From NCBI GenBank assembly GCA_944380625.1, contig CALWIE010000117.1, positions 1 to 5,639 of the forward strand: a stretch of DNA of 5,639 nucleotides, in the 5' to 3' direction. Every line of letters starts with the position of its first letter. Positions within the stretch are counted from its first letter, which is position 1. The notes below the pieces were generated by a model. That model ran no database searches and had not been told where the DNA came from. It saw nothing but the letters and a program-made list of their open reading frames with translations. Shown in pieces: positions 1 through 5,438 of this stretch. The translations under genes were made by a program, and so were the position numbers. This DNA comes from an uncultured Clostridia bacterium (GTDB lineage Bacteria > Bacillota_A > Clostridia > Oscillospirales > Acutalibacteraceae).

Positions 1-45
1 TTCATACCCGAAGTGTCACTGGTTCAAGTCCAGTTACCGCTACCA
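1..45 (+). tRNA. tRNA-Met (CAT), elongator, 3' part only
   Basis: The window opens in the anticodon loop of a tRNA. The loop TTCATAC (1-7) has anticodon CAT at 3-5, followed by the 3' anticodon strand CCGAA (8-12) and variable loop GTGTC (13-17). The T arm has stem ACTGG/CCAGT (18-22 with 30-34) around loop TTCAAGT. The acceptor 3' strand is TACCGCT (35-41), then discriminator A42 and an encoded CCA (43-45). A loop reading TTCATAC after a G/C-type stem is the form I recall for Firmicutes elongator Met tRNA. Initiator Met and the CAT-anticodon Ile tRNA normally have CTCATAA. The 5' half lies outside the window, so identity rests on the loop and the 3' half. Confidence 0.9.
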
Positions 46-48
46 TAC

Positions 49-123
49 GGCCCGGTGGTCAAGCGGTTAAGACACCGCCCTTTCACGGCGGTAACACGAG
101 TTCGATTCTCGTCCGGGTCACCA
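49..123 (+). tRNA. tRNA-Glu (TTC)
   Basis: This is a complete tRNA starting three bases after the tRNA-Met. The acceptor stem GGCCCGG (49-55) pairs with CCGGGTC (113-119) with one G-U pair. The anticodon stem CCGCC/GGCGG (75-79 with 87-91) encloses loop CTTTCAC with anticodon TTC at 82-84. The T arm is ACGAG/CTCGT (96-100 with 108-112) around TTCGATT. Discriminator A120 is followed by encoded CCA (121-123). It reads GAA and GAG codons for glutamate. The 3-bp spacing from tRNA-Met and the terminator just downstream indicate that it is the last gene of a co-transcribed tRNA operon. Confidence 0.96.
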
Positions 124-133
124 GAGCCCCTCG

Positions 134-170
134 AAGGCATCGGACTTGGCGGTCCGGGCCTTTCTTGTTT
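134..170 (+). terminator. Intrinsic terminator of the tRNA operon
   Basis: The outer stem AAGGC (134-138) pairs with GCCTT (158-162). The inner stem CGGAC (141-145) pairs with GTCCG (152-156) around a six-base loop. A small asymmetric internal loop separates the two stems. The 3' side runs into a T-rich tract (160-173). Placement 11 bp after the tRNA-Glu CCA fits the end of the tRNA transcript. The T tract is interrupted by C and G, so some readthrough into the lipoprotein gene is possible. Confidence 0.7.
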
Positions 171-200
171 ATTCCAGAATTTGAGCGGAGGAACGTTCTC

Positions 201-731
201 ATGGTGAAAAGATTGCTGGCCCTGGGCCTTTGCGCCCTGCTGGCCCTGTCCCTGGCCGCCTGCGGCGCCACGAACGAAAAGCTGCCCACCCTGGCCCTGG
301 AGGCCGCCGGCTCCGGCGTGGAGAGCGGGCAGGAGCAGCCCGAGGCTGTGGCCGACACGGACTATGAGGACAACCTCGCCGGGCTGTGCCAGTATATGGA
401 GGCAAACTACGCCGTCACCGGCGAGGCCGAGGAGATGGAATACGGCATCATCGGCGCGGTAAACGGGGTGCGCTACCGCTTCCAGTTCAACGGCGTCACC
501 CTGCAGGTGGAGTTCTACGAATTCGACCTGGACAACCTGGGGGAGCAGGGCCAGGCCTGCCTGGACAGCGTCCGGAAGACCGGGGAGTTCACCATGCTGG
601 ACGACCAGGTGCCGGCAATGCTCAGCGACAGCGGCAAGTACATGATGATCTACACCGACGCCAACGACAGCGAGGAAAACACCGCCCAGCGCCAGCGGGC
701 GGAGGAGGCCTTCCGGGCCTTCAAGGCATAG
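201..731 (+). CDS. Small uncharacterised lipoprotein (176 aa)
   Basis: I do not recognise a named family. Residues 1-21 form a clear lipoprotein signal peptide: basic MVKR, a Leu/Ala-rich core, and lipobox L18-A19-A20-C21. Cys21 should be lipidated and the protein anchored on the outer face of the membrane. A low-complexity linker (about 22-52) precedes a compact acidic domain (about 53-176). That domain has a predicted helix near YEDNLAGL, then alternating hydrophobic segments at about 81-108 that look like beta strands, and a C-terminal charged helix rich in Glu, Arg and Ala. The ATG at 201 is chosen over an in-frame upstream TTG (165) because GGAGG (187-191) sits nine bases before it and the signal peptide starts there. 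No clear promoter is visible between the tRNA terminator and this gene, so it may depend on readthrough or a weak promoter. The reading frame is secure; the function is unknown. Confidence 0.9.
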   Translation: MVKRLLALGLCALLALSLAACGATNEKLPTLALEAAGSGVESGQEQPEAVADTDYEDNLAGLCQYMEANYAVTGEAEEMEYGIIGAVNGVRYRFQFNGVTLQVEFYEFDLDNLGEQGQACLDSVRKTGEFTMLDDQVPAMLSDSGKYMMIYTDANDSEENTAQRQRAEEAFRAFKA

Positions 732-743
732 AGGACAGGTTTT

Positions 744-780
744 AGGGCCTGCTGCGGTTTCGCGGCGGGCCCTTTTCTCA
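744..780 (+). terminator. Strong intrinsic terminator after the lipoprotein gene
   Basis: A near-perfect hairpin lies 12 bp after the stop codon. Bases 744-756 pair with 761-773, 13 pairs including G-U pairs, around a GTTT tetraloop (757-760). TTTT and further T-rich sequence follow. This separates the lipoprotein transcript from the downstream operon. Confidence 0.9.
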
Positions 781-817
781 TTTGTAAAAGGTTTGGAAAA
801 TTTTTGTGCAAAGCCGC

Positions 818-846
818 TTGATTTCATTTTTGCGCTGCGCTAAAAT
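818..846 (+). promoter_or_regulatory. Sigma-A type promoter of the LUD/isomerase/MATE operon
   Basis: A -35 box TTGATT (818-823) is separated by exactly 17 bases from a -10 box TAAAAT (841-846). An A/T-rich stretch upstream (781-806) could act as an UP element. Transcription would start near 852-855, inside the 8-bp palindrome ATAGCTAT (851-858), leaving a short leader of about 30 bases. Placement between a terminator and a strong ribosome binding site supports the call. Confidence 0.75.
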
Positions 847-883
847 TACAATAGCTATACATTTTTTCTTGGGAGGATTGACT

Positions 884-1531
884 ATGGACCGCAATGTGGA
901 ATTTGTGCGCCAGGCTCAGGTGGAACGCACCATGAAGGCCCTGGCGAAGAACCGGATCCCCTCGGTGTACGCCCCCAACTGCCAGGAGGCTGTGAAGGCA
1001 GTGCAGGGCATGCTTACCCCAGGGGACGTGATCACCTGCGGCGGCTCTATGACCCTGGCGGAGTCCGGGGTGCGGGACCTGATGAAGAGCGGCGCCTACG
1101 AGTTTCTGGACCGGGAGGAGATGCCCCCGGAGGAGGTCTACCGGCGCACCTTTGAGGCGGACGTGTTCCTCACCAGCGCCAACGCCATCACGGAAGAGGG
1201 CGAGCTCTACAACGTGGACGGCAACGGGAACCGGGTGGCCGCTTTGATCTTTGGGCCCAAGCGGGTGATCGTGGTGGCGGGCGTCAACAAGATCGTCCCC
1301 AACCTGGAGGCCGCCATCGCCCGGGTCAAGCGCCTGGCCGCCCCTGCCAACGGCGTCCGCCTGGACACCCACACCCCCTGTTCCCGGCTGGGCAAGTGCT
1401 CCGGCTGCGAGGGGGGCATGACCGCCGGGTGCGCCTCGGAGCGGCGCATGTGCTGCCAGTACGTGGTCACCGGCTACCAGCGCACGGACCGGATCCGGGT
1501 GGTGCTGGTGGGCGAAGAGCTGGGCTACTGA
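884..1531 (+). CDS. LUD-domain protein (lactate-utilisation LutC/YkgG-like), 215 aa
   Basis: This is a single-domain member of the LUD family (DUF162, PF02589), often annotated as lactate utilization protein in Clostridia. LutC-type relatives belong to an iron-sulfur lactate oxidation complex, but the exact role of stand-alone clostridial forms is not established. Visible family marks are the G53-G-S-M-T57 turn followed by E60-S-G, the NAIT element (100-103), the DGNGNRVA stretch (112-119), and the FGPKRVIVV to NKIV strand-turn (123-138). The C-terminal tail carries six Cys (166, 172, 175, 183, 190, 191) and could bind metal or an Fe-S cluster (inference). Compared with the usual clostridial tail as I remember it, there is an extra segment of about eight residues between C175 and C183-ASERRM-C190. 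The start is ATG 884 because GGGAGG (871-876) lies seven bases upstream; an in-frame GTG at 806 would precede the promoter. It is the first gene of the predicted operon and is 15 bp from the next gene. Confidence 0.9.
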   Translation: MDRNVEFVRQAQVERTMKALAKNRIPSVYAPNCQEAVKAVQGMLTPGDVITCGGSMTLAESGVRDLMKSGAYEFLDREEMPPEEVYRRTFEADVFLTSANAITEEGELYNVDGNGNRVAALIFGPKRVIVVAGVNKIVPNLEAAIARVKRLAAPANGVRLDTHTPCSRLGKCSGCEGGMTAGCASERRMCCQYVVTGYQRTDRIRVVLVGEELGY

Positions 1532-1546
1532 GAGAGGGGGAGTATT

Positions 1547-2413
1547 ATGGCGCCAAAAATCGGCATTCAGCTGTACTCTGTAAAAAACGCCATCCGGGAG
1601 AGGCCCTACGAGGTCCTGCGGCAGATCTCCGAGGCGGGCTACCGCTATGTGGAGGCCGCCAACCACCGGGCGGAGGAGGACCCCGGGGTGGGCTTCGGCA
1701 TGCCCGCCAGGGAGCTCAAGGGCCTGCTGGATGAGCTGGGCCTGCAGATTGTGGGCTGCCACGTGAACCCCCTGCGGGAGGAGCTGCTGCCCGCAGTGCT
1801 GGATTACCACGCGGAGCTGGGCAGCACCCAGATCGGCTGCGACATCGAGTTCTATCCCCACGGGGACCTGGACTACCTGAAGCGGCGCTGCCAGTTTTTC
1901 AACCGCATAGGGGAGCTCTGCCAGGAGCGGGGTATGCGCTATTACTACCACAACCACTACCAGGAGTTCCAGCCCCTGGGGGAGGGCACGGTGTACGACT
2001 TCATCATGGAGCACACCGACCCCGGCCTGGTGTACGCGGAACTGGACACCTACTGGGCGGCCCGGGGGGGCCAGGACCCGGTAAAGCTGCTGGAGAAATA
2101 CGGGGACCGGCTAATCCTCTTGCACCAGAAGGACTTCCCGGCGGGGCTCTCCGAACCCCTGTGCATGTTCGACGGCCTGGTGGACCCCCAGGGGGAGATC
2201 GATGGGGAAGTGTTCCAAAACACCAAGAACCCCCTGGCCTTTACGGAGATCGGCACGGGGATCCTCCCCATCCAGGACTACATAGAGGCTGCCCTGTCCT
2301 GCCCGGGCCTCGAGTACATTCTGCTGGAGCAGGACGCGACCCAAATGGATGAGCTGGATTCCATCCGGACGTCCATGGCGGCGTTTCAGAAATTCAAGGG
2401 AGTGGAATTCTAA
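1547..2413 (+). CDS. Sugar phosphate isomerase/epimerase-like TIM-barrel protein (288 aa)
   Basis: This is a member of the xylose-isomerase-like TIM-barrel superfamily (AP endonuclease family 2 fold, PF01261; IolE-type). Such enzymes use a divalent metal to isomerise, epimerise or dehydrate sugars and cyclitols in the cytoplasm. Family signs in order: first strand IGIQLYSV (5-12), EAGYRYVE (29-36), C71-H72-V-N, the HNHYQEF strand end (135-141), ELDTYW (165-170), LLHQKDF (191-197), TEIGTG (233-238), and YILLEQD (257-263). By analogy with tagatose 3-epimerase, D167, H193 and E261 are likely metal ligands, with E140 or H137 near the fourth position (inference). The length is normal for the family. 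The purine-rich GAGAGGGGGAG ending at 1542 is its ribosome binding site. It starts 15 bp after the LUD stop and no terminator follows, so it is co-transcribed with both neighbours. The substrate cannot be read from sequence. Confidence 0.9.
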   Translation: MAPKIGIQLYSVKNAIRERPYEVLRQISEAGYRYVEAANHRAEEDPGVGFGMPARELKGLLDELGLQIVGCHVNPLREELLPAVLDYHAELGSTQIGCDIEFYPHGDLDYLKRRCQFFNRIGELCQERGMRYYYHNHYQEFQPLGEGTVYDFIMEHTDPGLVYAELDTYWAARGGQDPVKLLEKYGDRLILLHQKDFPAGLSEPLCMFDGLVDPQGEIDGEVFQNTKNPLAFTEIGTGILPIQDYIEAALSCPGLEYILLEQDATQMDELDSIRTSMAAFQKFKGVEF

Positions 2414-2435
2414 TTTTTAGCCTGCATTTAAAACC

Positions 2436-2456
2436 AAGGAGCCGCCGGAGCTCCTT
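2436..2456 (+). promoter_or_regulatory. Hairpin burying an AAGGAG Shine-Dalgarno-like site
   Basis: AAGGAGC (2436-2442) is complementary to GCTCCTT (2450-2456) around a seven-base loop, a 7-bp perfect stem. The 5' strand is a textbook AAGGAG ribosome binding sequence. It lies 25 bases upstream of the first in-frame ATG (2467), and no usable start codon sits at normal spacing. It may be a relic ribosome binding site, a translation control element, or chance. Confidence 0.35.
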
Positions 2457-3813
2457 TGAAATCGACATGACCAACGGGCCCCTTTTGGGGAAGATTGTGC
2501 GCTTTGCCATCCCGCTGGCGATTTCCGGCATTTTACAGCTGCTCTTCAACGCGGCGGACATCATTGTGGTGGGCCAGTTTGTAGGGCCCTCCGCCCTGGC
2601 GGCGGTGGGCTCCACCAGCGCCCTCATCAACCTGATCGTCAACCTGTTCATCGGCCTGTCCGTGGGCACCAACGTGCTGGTGGCCCAGTCCTACGGGGCG
2701 GGGGACGGGAAGAGCCTGCAGGACACGGTGCACACCTCTGTGCTGGCAAGCCTGATCTTCGGCTGCATCGTCCTGGTGATCGGCGTCTCCCTGGCCGCCC
2801 CCATGCTGGAGCTGATGGGCACCCCTGTGGAGGTGCTGGACCAGGCCTGCCTGTACATGCGCATTTACTTCATCGGCATGCCCGCCTCCATGCTCTATAA
2901 CTTTGGCGCAGCCATCCTCCGGGCGGTGGGGGACACCCAGCGGCCCCTGTACTTTTTGATGATCGCCGGCGTGGTGAATGTGGTCCTAAACCTCTTCTGC
3001 GTGATCGTGCTCCACATGGGCGTGGAGGGGGTGGCCATCCCCACGGTGATCTCCCAGTGCGTCTCCGCGGGGCTGGTGCTGCTGTGCCTGGTGCGGGCCC
3101 ACACGGCCTACCAGGTGAACCTGCGCCACCTGCGCATCAAGAAGGACAAGCTGTGGGGCATGGTGAAGATCGGCCTGCCCGCAGGCATCCAGGGCTGCTC
3201 CTTCTCCATTTCCAACGTGCTCATCCAGTCCTCCATCAACTCCTTTGGCTCCCTGGCCATGGCGGGCAACACCGCCGCCTCCAACATTGAGGGCTTTGTC
3301 TCCACTGCCCAGGACGCCTTTGCCCAGGCGGCCCTGAGCTTTACCGGCCAGAACGTGGGCGCCGGGAAGCTCAAGCGGGTGTGCCGGGTGCTGCCGCTGT
3401 GCATCTGCCTGGAGCTGGGGGTGGGCCTCGTCATGGGCGTGGGCGCCTACCTGCTGGGCTCCCAGCTGCTGGGCATCTACTCCAGCGACCCGGAGGTCAT
3501 CGACTACGGCATGATCCGCATGGGCATCTGCTGTGTGCTCCAGTGCGTGGGCGGCCTGATGGGCGTGATGGTGGGCGTGCTGCGGGGCATGGGCTTCTCC
3601 CTGGTGCCCATGGCCATCACCATCGGCTTTGTGTGCGGCTTCCGGGTGGTGTGGATCTTCACCATCTTCGTGGCCTGGCACTCTTTGGAATCCCTGTACG
3701 TCTCCTACCCCATCACCTGGGCCATGGCGGCTTTGTGCGACGCCGTGTGCTTTATCTTTGTGTACCGGCACCTGAAAAAGAAACAGGCCCTTGCAAAGGG
3801 GCAGGGGGCGTAA
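2445..3813 (+). repeat. Tandem duplicate unit 1 (MATE copy 1)
   Basis: This unit aligns to 3884-5252 without a gap at a constant offset of 1439 bp. Homology starts about 22 bases before the annotated ATG (shared CCGGAGCTCCTTTGA at 2445-2459 and 3884-3898) and ends at the stop codons. Flanks on both sides are unrelated. By hand count the encoded proteins share about 295 of 448 residues. Confidence 0.9.
2467..3813 (+). CDS. MATE family efflux transporter, copy 1 (448 aa)
   Basis: This is a cation-coupled multidrug/toxic compound exporter of the MATE family (two PF01554 repeats, COG0534), predicted with 12 membrane helices in two six-helix lobes. The N-lobe begins MTNGPLLGKI. Its first helix carries D31 in FNAADIIVVG, at the place of the coupling Asp known in NorM and PfMATE. 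ILRAVGDTQRP (150-160) and GVEGVAIPT (185-193) are typical of the clostridial branch. The second lobe starts near MVKIGLPAGIQ (232-242). ATG 2467 is the first ordinary start in frame, 53 bases after the upstream gene, but no ribosome binding site sits at proper spacing. Homology to copy 2 continues upstream of it to about 2445, so the true start may lie upstream or use a rare codon. The protein has 15 Cys, against 7 in the matching part of copy 2. The family call is secure; the substrate is unknown and the start uncertain. Confidence 0.92.
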   Translation: MTNGPLLGKIVRFAIPLAISGILQLLFNAADIIVVGQFVGPSALAAVGSTSALINLIVNLFIGLSVGTNVLVAQSYGAGDGKSLQDTVHTSVLASLIFGCIVLVIGVSLAAPMLELMGTPVEVLDQACLYMRIYFIGMPASMLYNFGAAILRAVGDTQRPLYFLMIAGVVNVVLNLFCVIVLHMGVEGVAIPTVISQCVSAGLVLLCLVRAHTAYQVNLRHLRIKKDKLWGMVKIGLPAGIQGCSFSISNVLIQSSINSFGSLAMAGNTAASNIEGFVSTAQDAFAQAALSFTGQNVGAGKLKRVCRVLPLCICLELGVGLVMGVGAYLLGSQLLGIYSSDPEVIDYGMIRMGICCVLQCVGGLMGVMVGVLRGMGFSLVPMAITIGFVCGFRVVWIFTIFVAWHSLESLYVSYPITWAMAALCDAVCFIFVYRHLKKKQALAKGQGA

Positions 3814-3819
3814 TATAAT
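3791..3819 (+). promoter_or_regulatory. Candidate internal promoter for the second MATE gene
   Basis: TTGCAA (3791-3796) is followed after exactly 17 bases by a perfect TATAAT (3814-3819). The -35 box lies in the last codons of MATE copy 1, and the -10 box begins directly after its TAA stop. Initiation near 3826-3828 would leave a leader of about 28 bases carrying GGGAGG (3839-3844). The matching end of MATE copy 2 has no equivalent. Confidence 0.55.
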
Positions 3820-3854
3820 ACTGTGGCAGACTACTTCTGGGAGGCTTGACCATC

Positions 3855-5252
3855 ATGAAGTTCCCCTTTGGCCCCGGCGTCCACCGGAGCTCCTTTGAGA
3901 TCGATATGACAAACGGCCCCCTGGTGGGCAAGATCATCCGCTTCGCCATCCCCCTGGCGATTTCCGGCATTTTGCAGCTGCTCTTCAACGCGGCGGACAT
4001 CATTGTGGTGGGCCAGTTTGTGGGCCCCTCCGCCCTGGCGGCGGTGGGCTCTACCAGCGCCTTGATCCAGCTCATCGTCAACCTGTTTATCGGGCTGTCC
4101 ATCGGCGTAAACGTGCTGGTGGCCCGGTACTACGGGGCGGGGAACAGCAAGGACCTGTACGAGACGGTGCACACCGCCGTGCTGGTGAGCCTGGTGTGCG
4201 GCCTAGCCCTGGTGTTTATCGGCATTGGCCTCTCCCGGCCCCTGCTGGAGCTCATGGGCACCCCGGATGACGTGATCGGCCAGTCTGTGCTGTACATGCG
4301 CATCTACTTTGTGGGCATGCCGGTGATGATGCTCTACAACTTCGGCTCGGCTATCCTCCGGGCGGTGGGGGACACCCAACGGCCCCTGTACTTCCTGTTT
4401 ATCGCCGGCGTGGTCAACGTGGTGCTGAACCTGGTTTTCGTTATAGGCTTCCACATGGGCGTGGAAGGCGTGGCCATCCCCACGGTGATCTCCCAGTGCG
4501 TCTCCGCGGGGCTGGTGCTGCTGTGCCTGGTCAAGAGCGACGCCGTCTACCGGGTGGACCTCAAGCAGCTGCGCATCCACAAGGAGAAGCTGTGGCAAAT
4601 GGTGAAGATCGGCGTGCCCGCAGGCATCCAGAGCGCCACCTTCTCCATCTCCAACGTGCTCATCCAGTCCTCGGTGAACTCCTTTGGCTCCATCGCCATG
4701 GCGGGTTCCACCGCCGGGGCCAACATCGACGGCTTTGTGTGGACCGCCATGGACGCCTTCACCCAGTCCACCCTGAGCTTTACCAGCCAGAACTTCGGCG
4801 CCAAAAAGTTCCGCCGGATCACCAGGGTGATCTGGTACAACCTGGCGCTGGTCACCGGGGTGGGGCTGGTGCTGGGCATCGGCGCCTACCTGGCGGGGCC
4901 CTGGCTTTTGCAGATTTACTCCACCGACCCGGAGGTCATCCGGTACGGGGTGGAGCGTATGCTTTTGGAGTGCGCCCCCTACGCCATCTGCGGCATTATG
5001 AACGTGATGGTGGGCGCCATGCGGGGCTTTGGCTCCTCTTTAAGCCCCATGGTGGCCTCGATCTTCGGGGTGTGCGTGCTGCGGGTGGTGTGGATCTACA
5101 CCATCTTCCCCCTGGACCGGACCTTCTTCATGCTGTTCTTGTCCTACCCGGTCACGTGGGTGGTCACCTCCCTCATCGAGGTGGTCTGCTTCCTGGTCAT
5201 CCGCAAGCGGGCCATCGAAAAGGTGGGGGGCATGGCCGTGGACCAGGATTAG
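3855..5252 (+). CDS. MATE family efflux transporter, copy 2 (465 aa)
   Basis: This is the second MATE exporter (two PF01554 repeats, about 12 membrane helices), a paralogue of the preceding gene. Residues 18-465 align end to end with all 448 residues of copy 1. D48 in FNAADIIVVG corresponds to D31 of copy 1. The first lobe is well conserved, while the second lobe (from about residue 279) is only about half identical. Substitutions include E275 of copy 1 to D292 here and many changes in helices 9-12, so substrate range may differ. ATG 3855 is chosen because GGGAGG (3839-3844) lies ten bases upstream. A TTG at 3846 is only one base from that site, and the internal ATG at 3906 has none. This gives a 17-residue cytoplasmic N-terminal extension (MKFPFGPGVHRSSFEID) absent from copy 1 as annotated. 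The gene follows copy 1 by 41 bp, probably has its own promoter, and ends at the 5267-5297 terminator. Confidence 0.94.
   Translation: MKFPFGPGVHRSSFEIDMTNGPLVGKIIRFAIPLAISGILQLLFNAADIIVVGQFVGPSALAAVGSTSALIQLIVNLFIGLSIGVNVLVARYYGAGNSKDLYETVHTAVLVSLVCGLALVFIGIGLSRPLLELMGTPDDVIGQSVLYMRIYFVGMPVMMLYNFGSAILRAVGDTQRPLYFLFIAGVVNVVLNLVFVIGFHMGVEGVAIPTVISQCVSAGLVLLCLVKSDAVYRVDLKQLRIHKEKLWQMVKIGVPAGIQSATFSISNVLIQSSVNSFGSIAMAGSTAGANIDGFVWTAMDAFTQSTLSFTSQNFGAKKFRRITRVIWYNLALVTGVGLVLGIGAYLAGPWLLQIYSTDPEVIRYGVERMLLECAPYAICGIMNVMVGAMRGFGSSLSPMVASIFGVCVLRVVWIYTIFPLDRTFFMLFLSYPVTWVVTSLIEVVCFLVIRKRAIEKVGGMAVDQD
3884..5252 (+). repeat. Tandem duplicate unit 2 (MATE copy 2)
   Basis: This is the partner of 2445-3813 at a fixed 1439-bp offset. 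The longest exact tracts I found are 62 bp (4470-4531, equal to 3031-3092) and 47 bp (3975-4021, equal to 2536-2582). Both fall in the N-terminal half. Confidence 0.9.
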
Positions 5253-5266
5253 TTTTCCCAAAAGCA

Positions 5267-5297
5267 AAAGGGCGGCCTCTTTGGGGGGCCGCCCTTT
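5267..5297. terminator. Bidirectional intrinsic terminator between MATE copy 2 and the small minus-strand gene
   Basis: AAAGGGCGGCC (5267-5277) pairs perfectly with GGCCGCCCTTT (5287-5297), and the stem can extend by one or two further pairs. On the plus strand it is followed by a short T-run starting at 5295. On the minus strand it runs into TTTTGCTTTTGGG, an equally good or better tail. It lies 14 bp after the MATE stop and 7 bp beyond the stop of the converging small gene, so it probably serves both. Confidence 0.88.
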
Positions 5298-5304
5298 CTG
5301 TCGC

Positions 5305-5415
5305 CTAAAAGCCTTGGCAGGCTGCCAGCATCAGGTAGACCATCCAGTTTACCAGGGCCACCACCAGCACCTGCCAGAGGCCCCGCAGAAAGCGGACCAG
5401 TGTGTTTTGTGCCAT
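5305..5415 (-). CDS. Small single-span membrane peptide (36 aa)
   Basis: I do not recognise a family. The product begins MAQNTLVRFLRG, with two Arg before one hydrophobic helix (about residues 12-32), and ends LMLAACQGF. This fits a membrane peptide with its N-terminus in the cytoplasm. The terminal L30-A31-A32-C33 fits a lipobox, so a signal-peptide-like precursor with only CQGF remaining is possible (inference). The minus-strand ATG at 5415-5413 is supported by AAGAGGAG, whose GAGGAG (5428-5423) sits seven bases upstream. The frame stays open upstream to a TTG at 5562, but that start has no good ribosome binding site. The gene ends in TAG just before a terminator working in its direction. 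A real ribosome binding site plus terminator argue for a genuine gene. It could be a regulatory or toxin-like membrane peptide, but nothing in the sequence proves that. Confidence 0.65.
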   Translation of the reverse strand: MAQNTLVRFLRGLWQVLVVALVNWMVYLMLAACQGF

Positions 5416-5438
5416 AGGGACGCTCCTCTTTAAAAAGA

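Noticed and set aside
146..173. TTGGCG...TTTATT as a promoter for the lipoprotein gene
   Set aside because: Both boxes match consensus poorly and they lie inside the tRNA operon terminator, so it is not convincing.
24..827. Long minus-strand open frame (267 codons) across the tRNAs and lipoprotein gene
   Set aside because: It runs antisense through tRNA-Glu and two terminator hairpins, has no ribosome binding site, and encodes a His/Val/Gly/Leu-rich product typical of the complement of GC-rich coding sequence.
824..2014. Minus-strand open frame of 396 codons opposite the LUD and isomerase genes
   Set aside because: It is a mirror of two clearly recognised plus-strand genes. Its composition (His, Val, Leu, Ala, Gln rich) is a codon-bias artefact and it would read through the operon promoter.
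2986..3771. Minus-strand open frame of 261 codons opposite MATE copy 1
   Set aside because: It is a His/Ala/Gly-rich low-complexity shadow without family signature or ribosome binding site.
4496..5308. Plus-strand open frame of 270 codons in another frame of MATE copy 2
   Set aside because: It is an out-of-frame shadow of the transporter, rich in Arg, Gly, His and Pro, and passes through the terminator stem.
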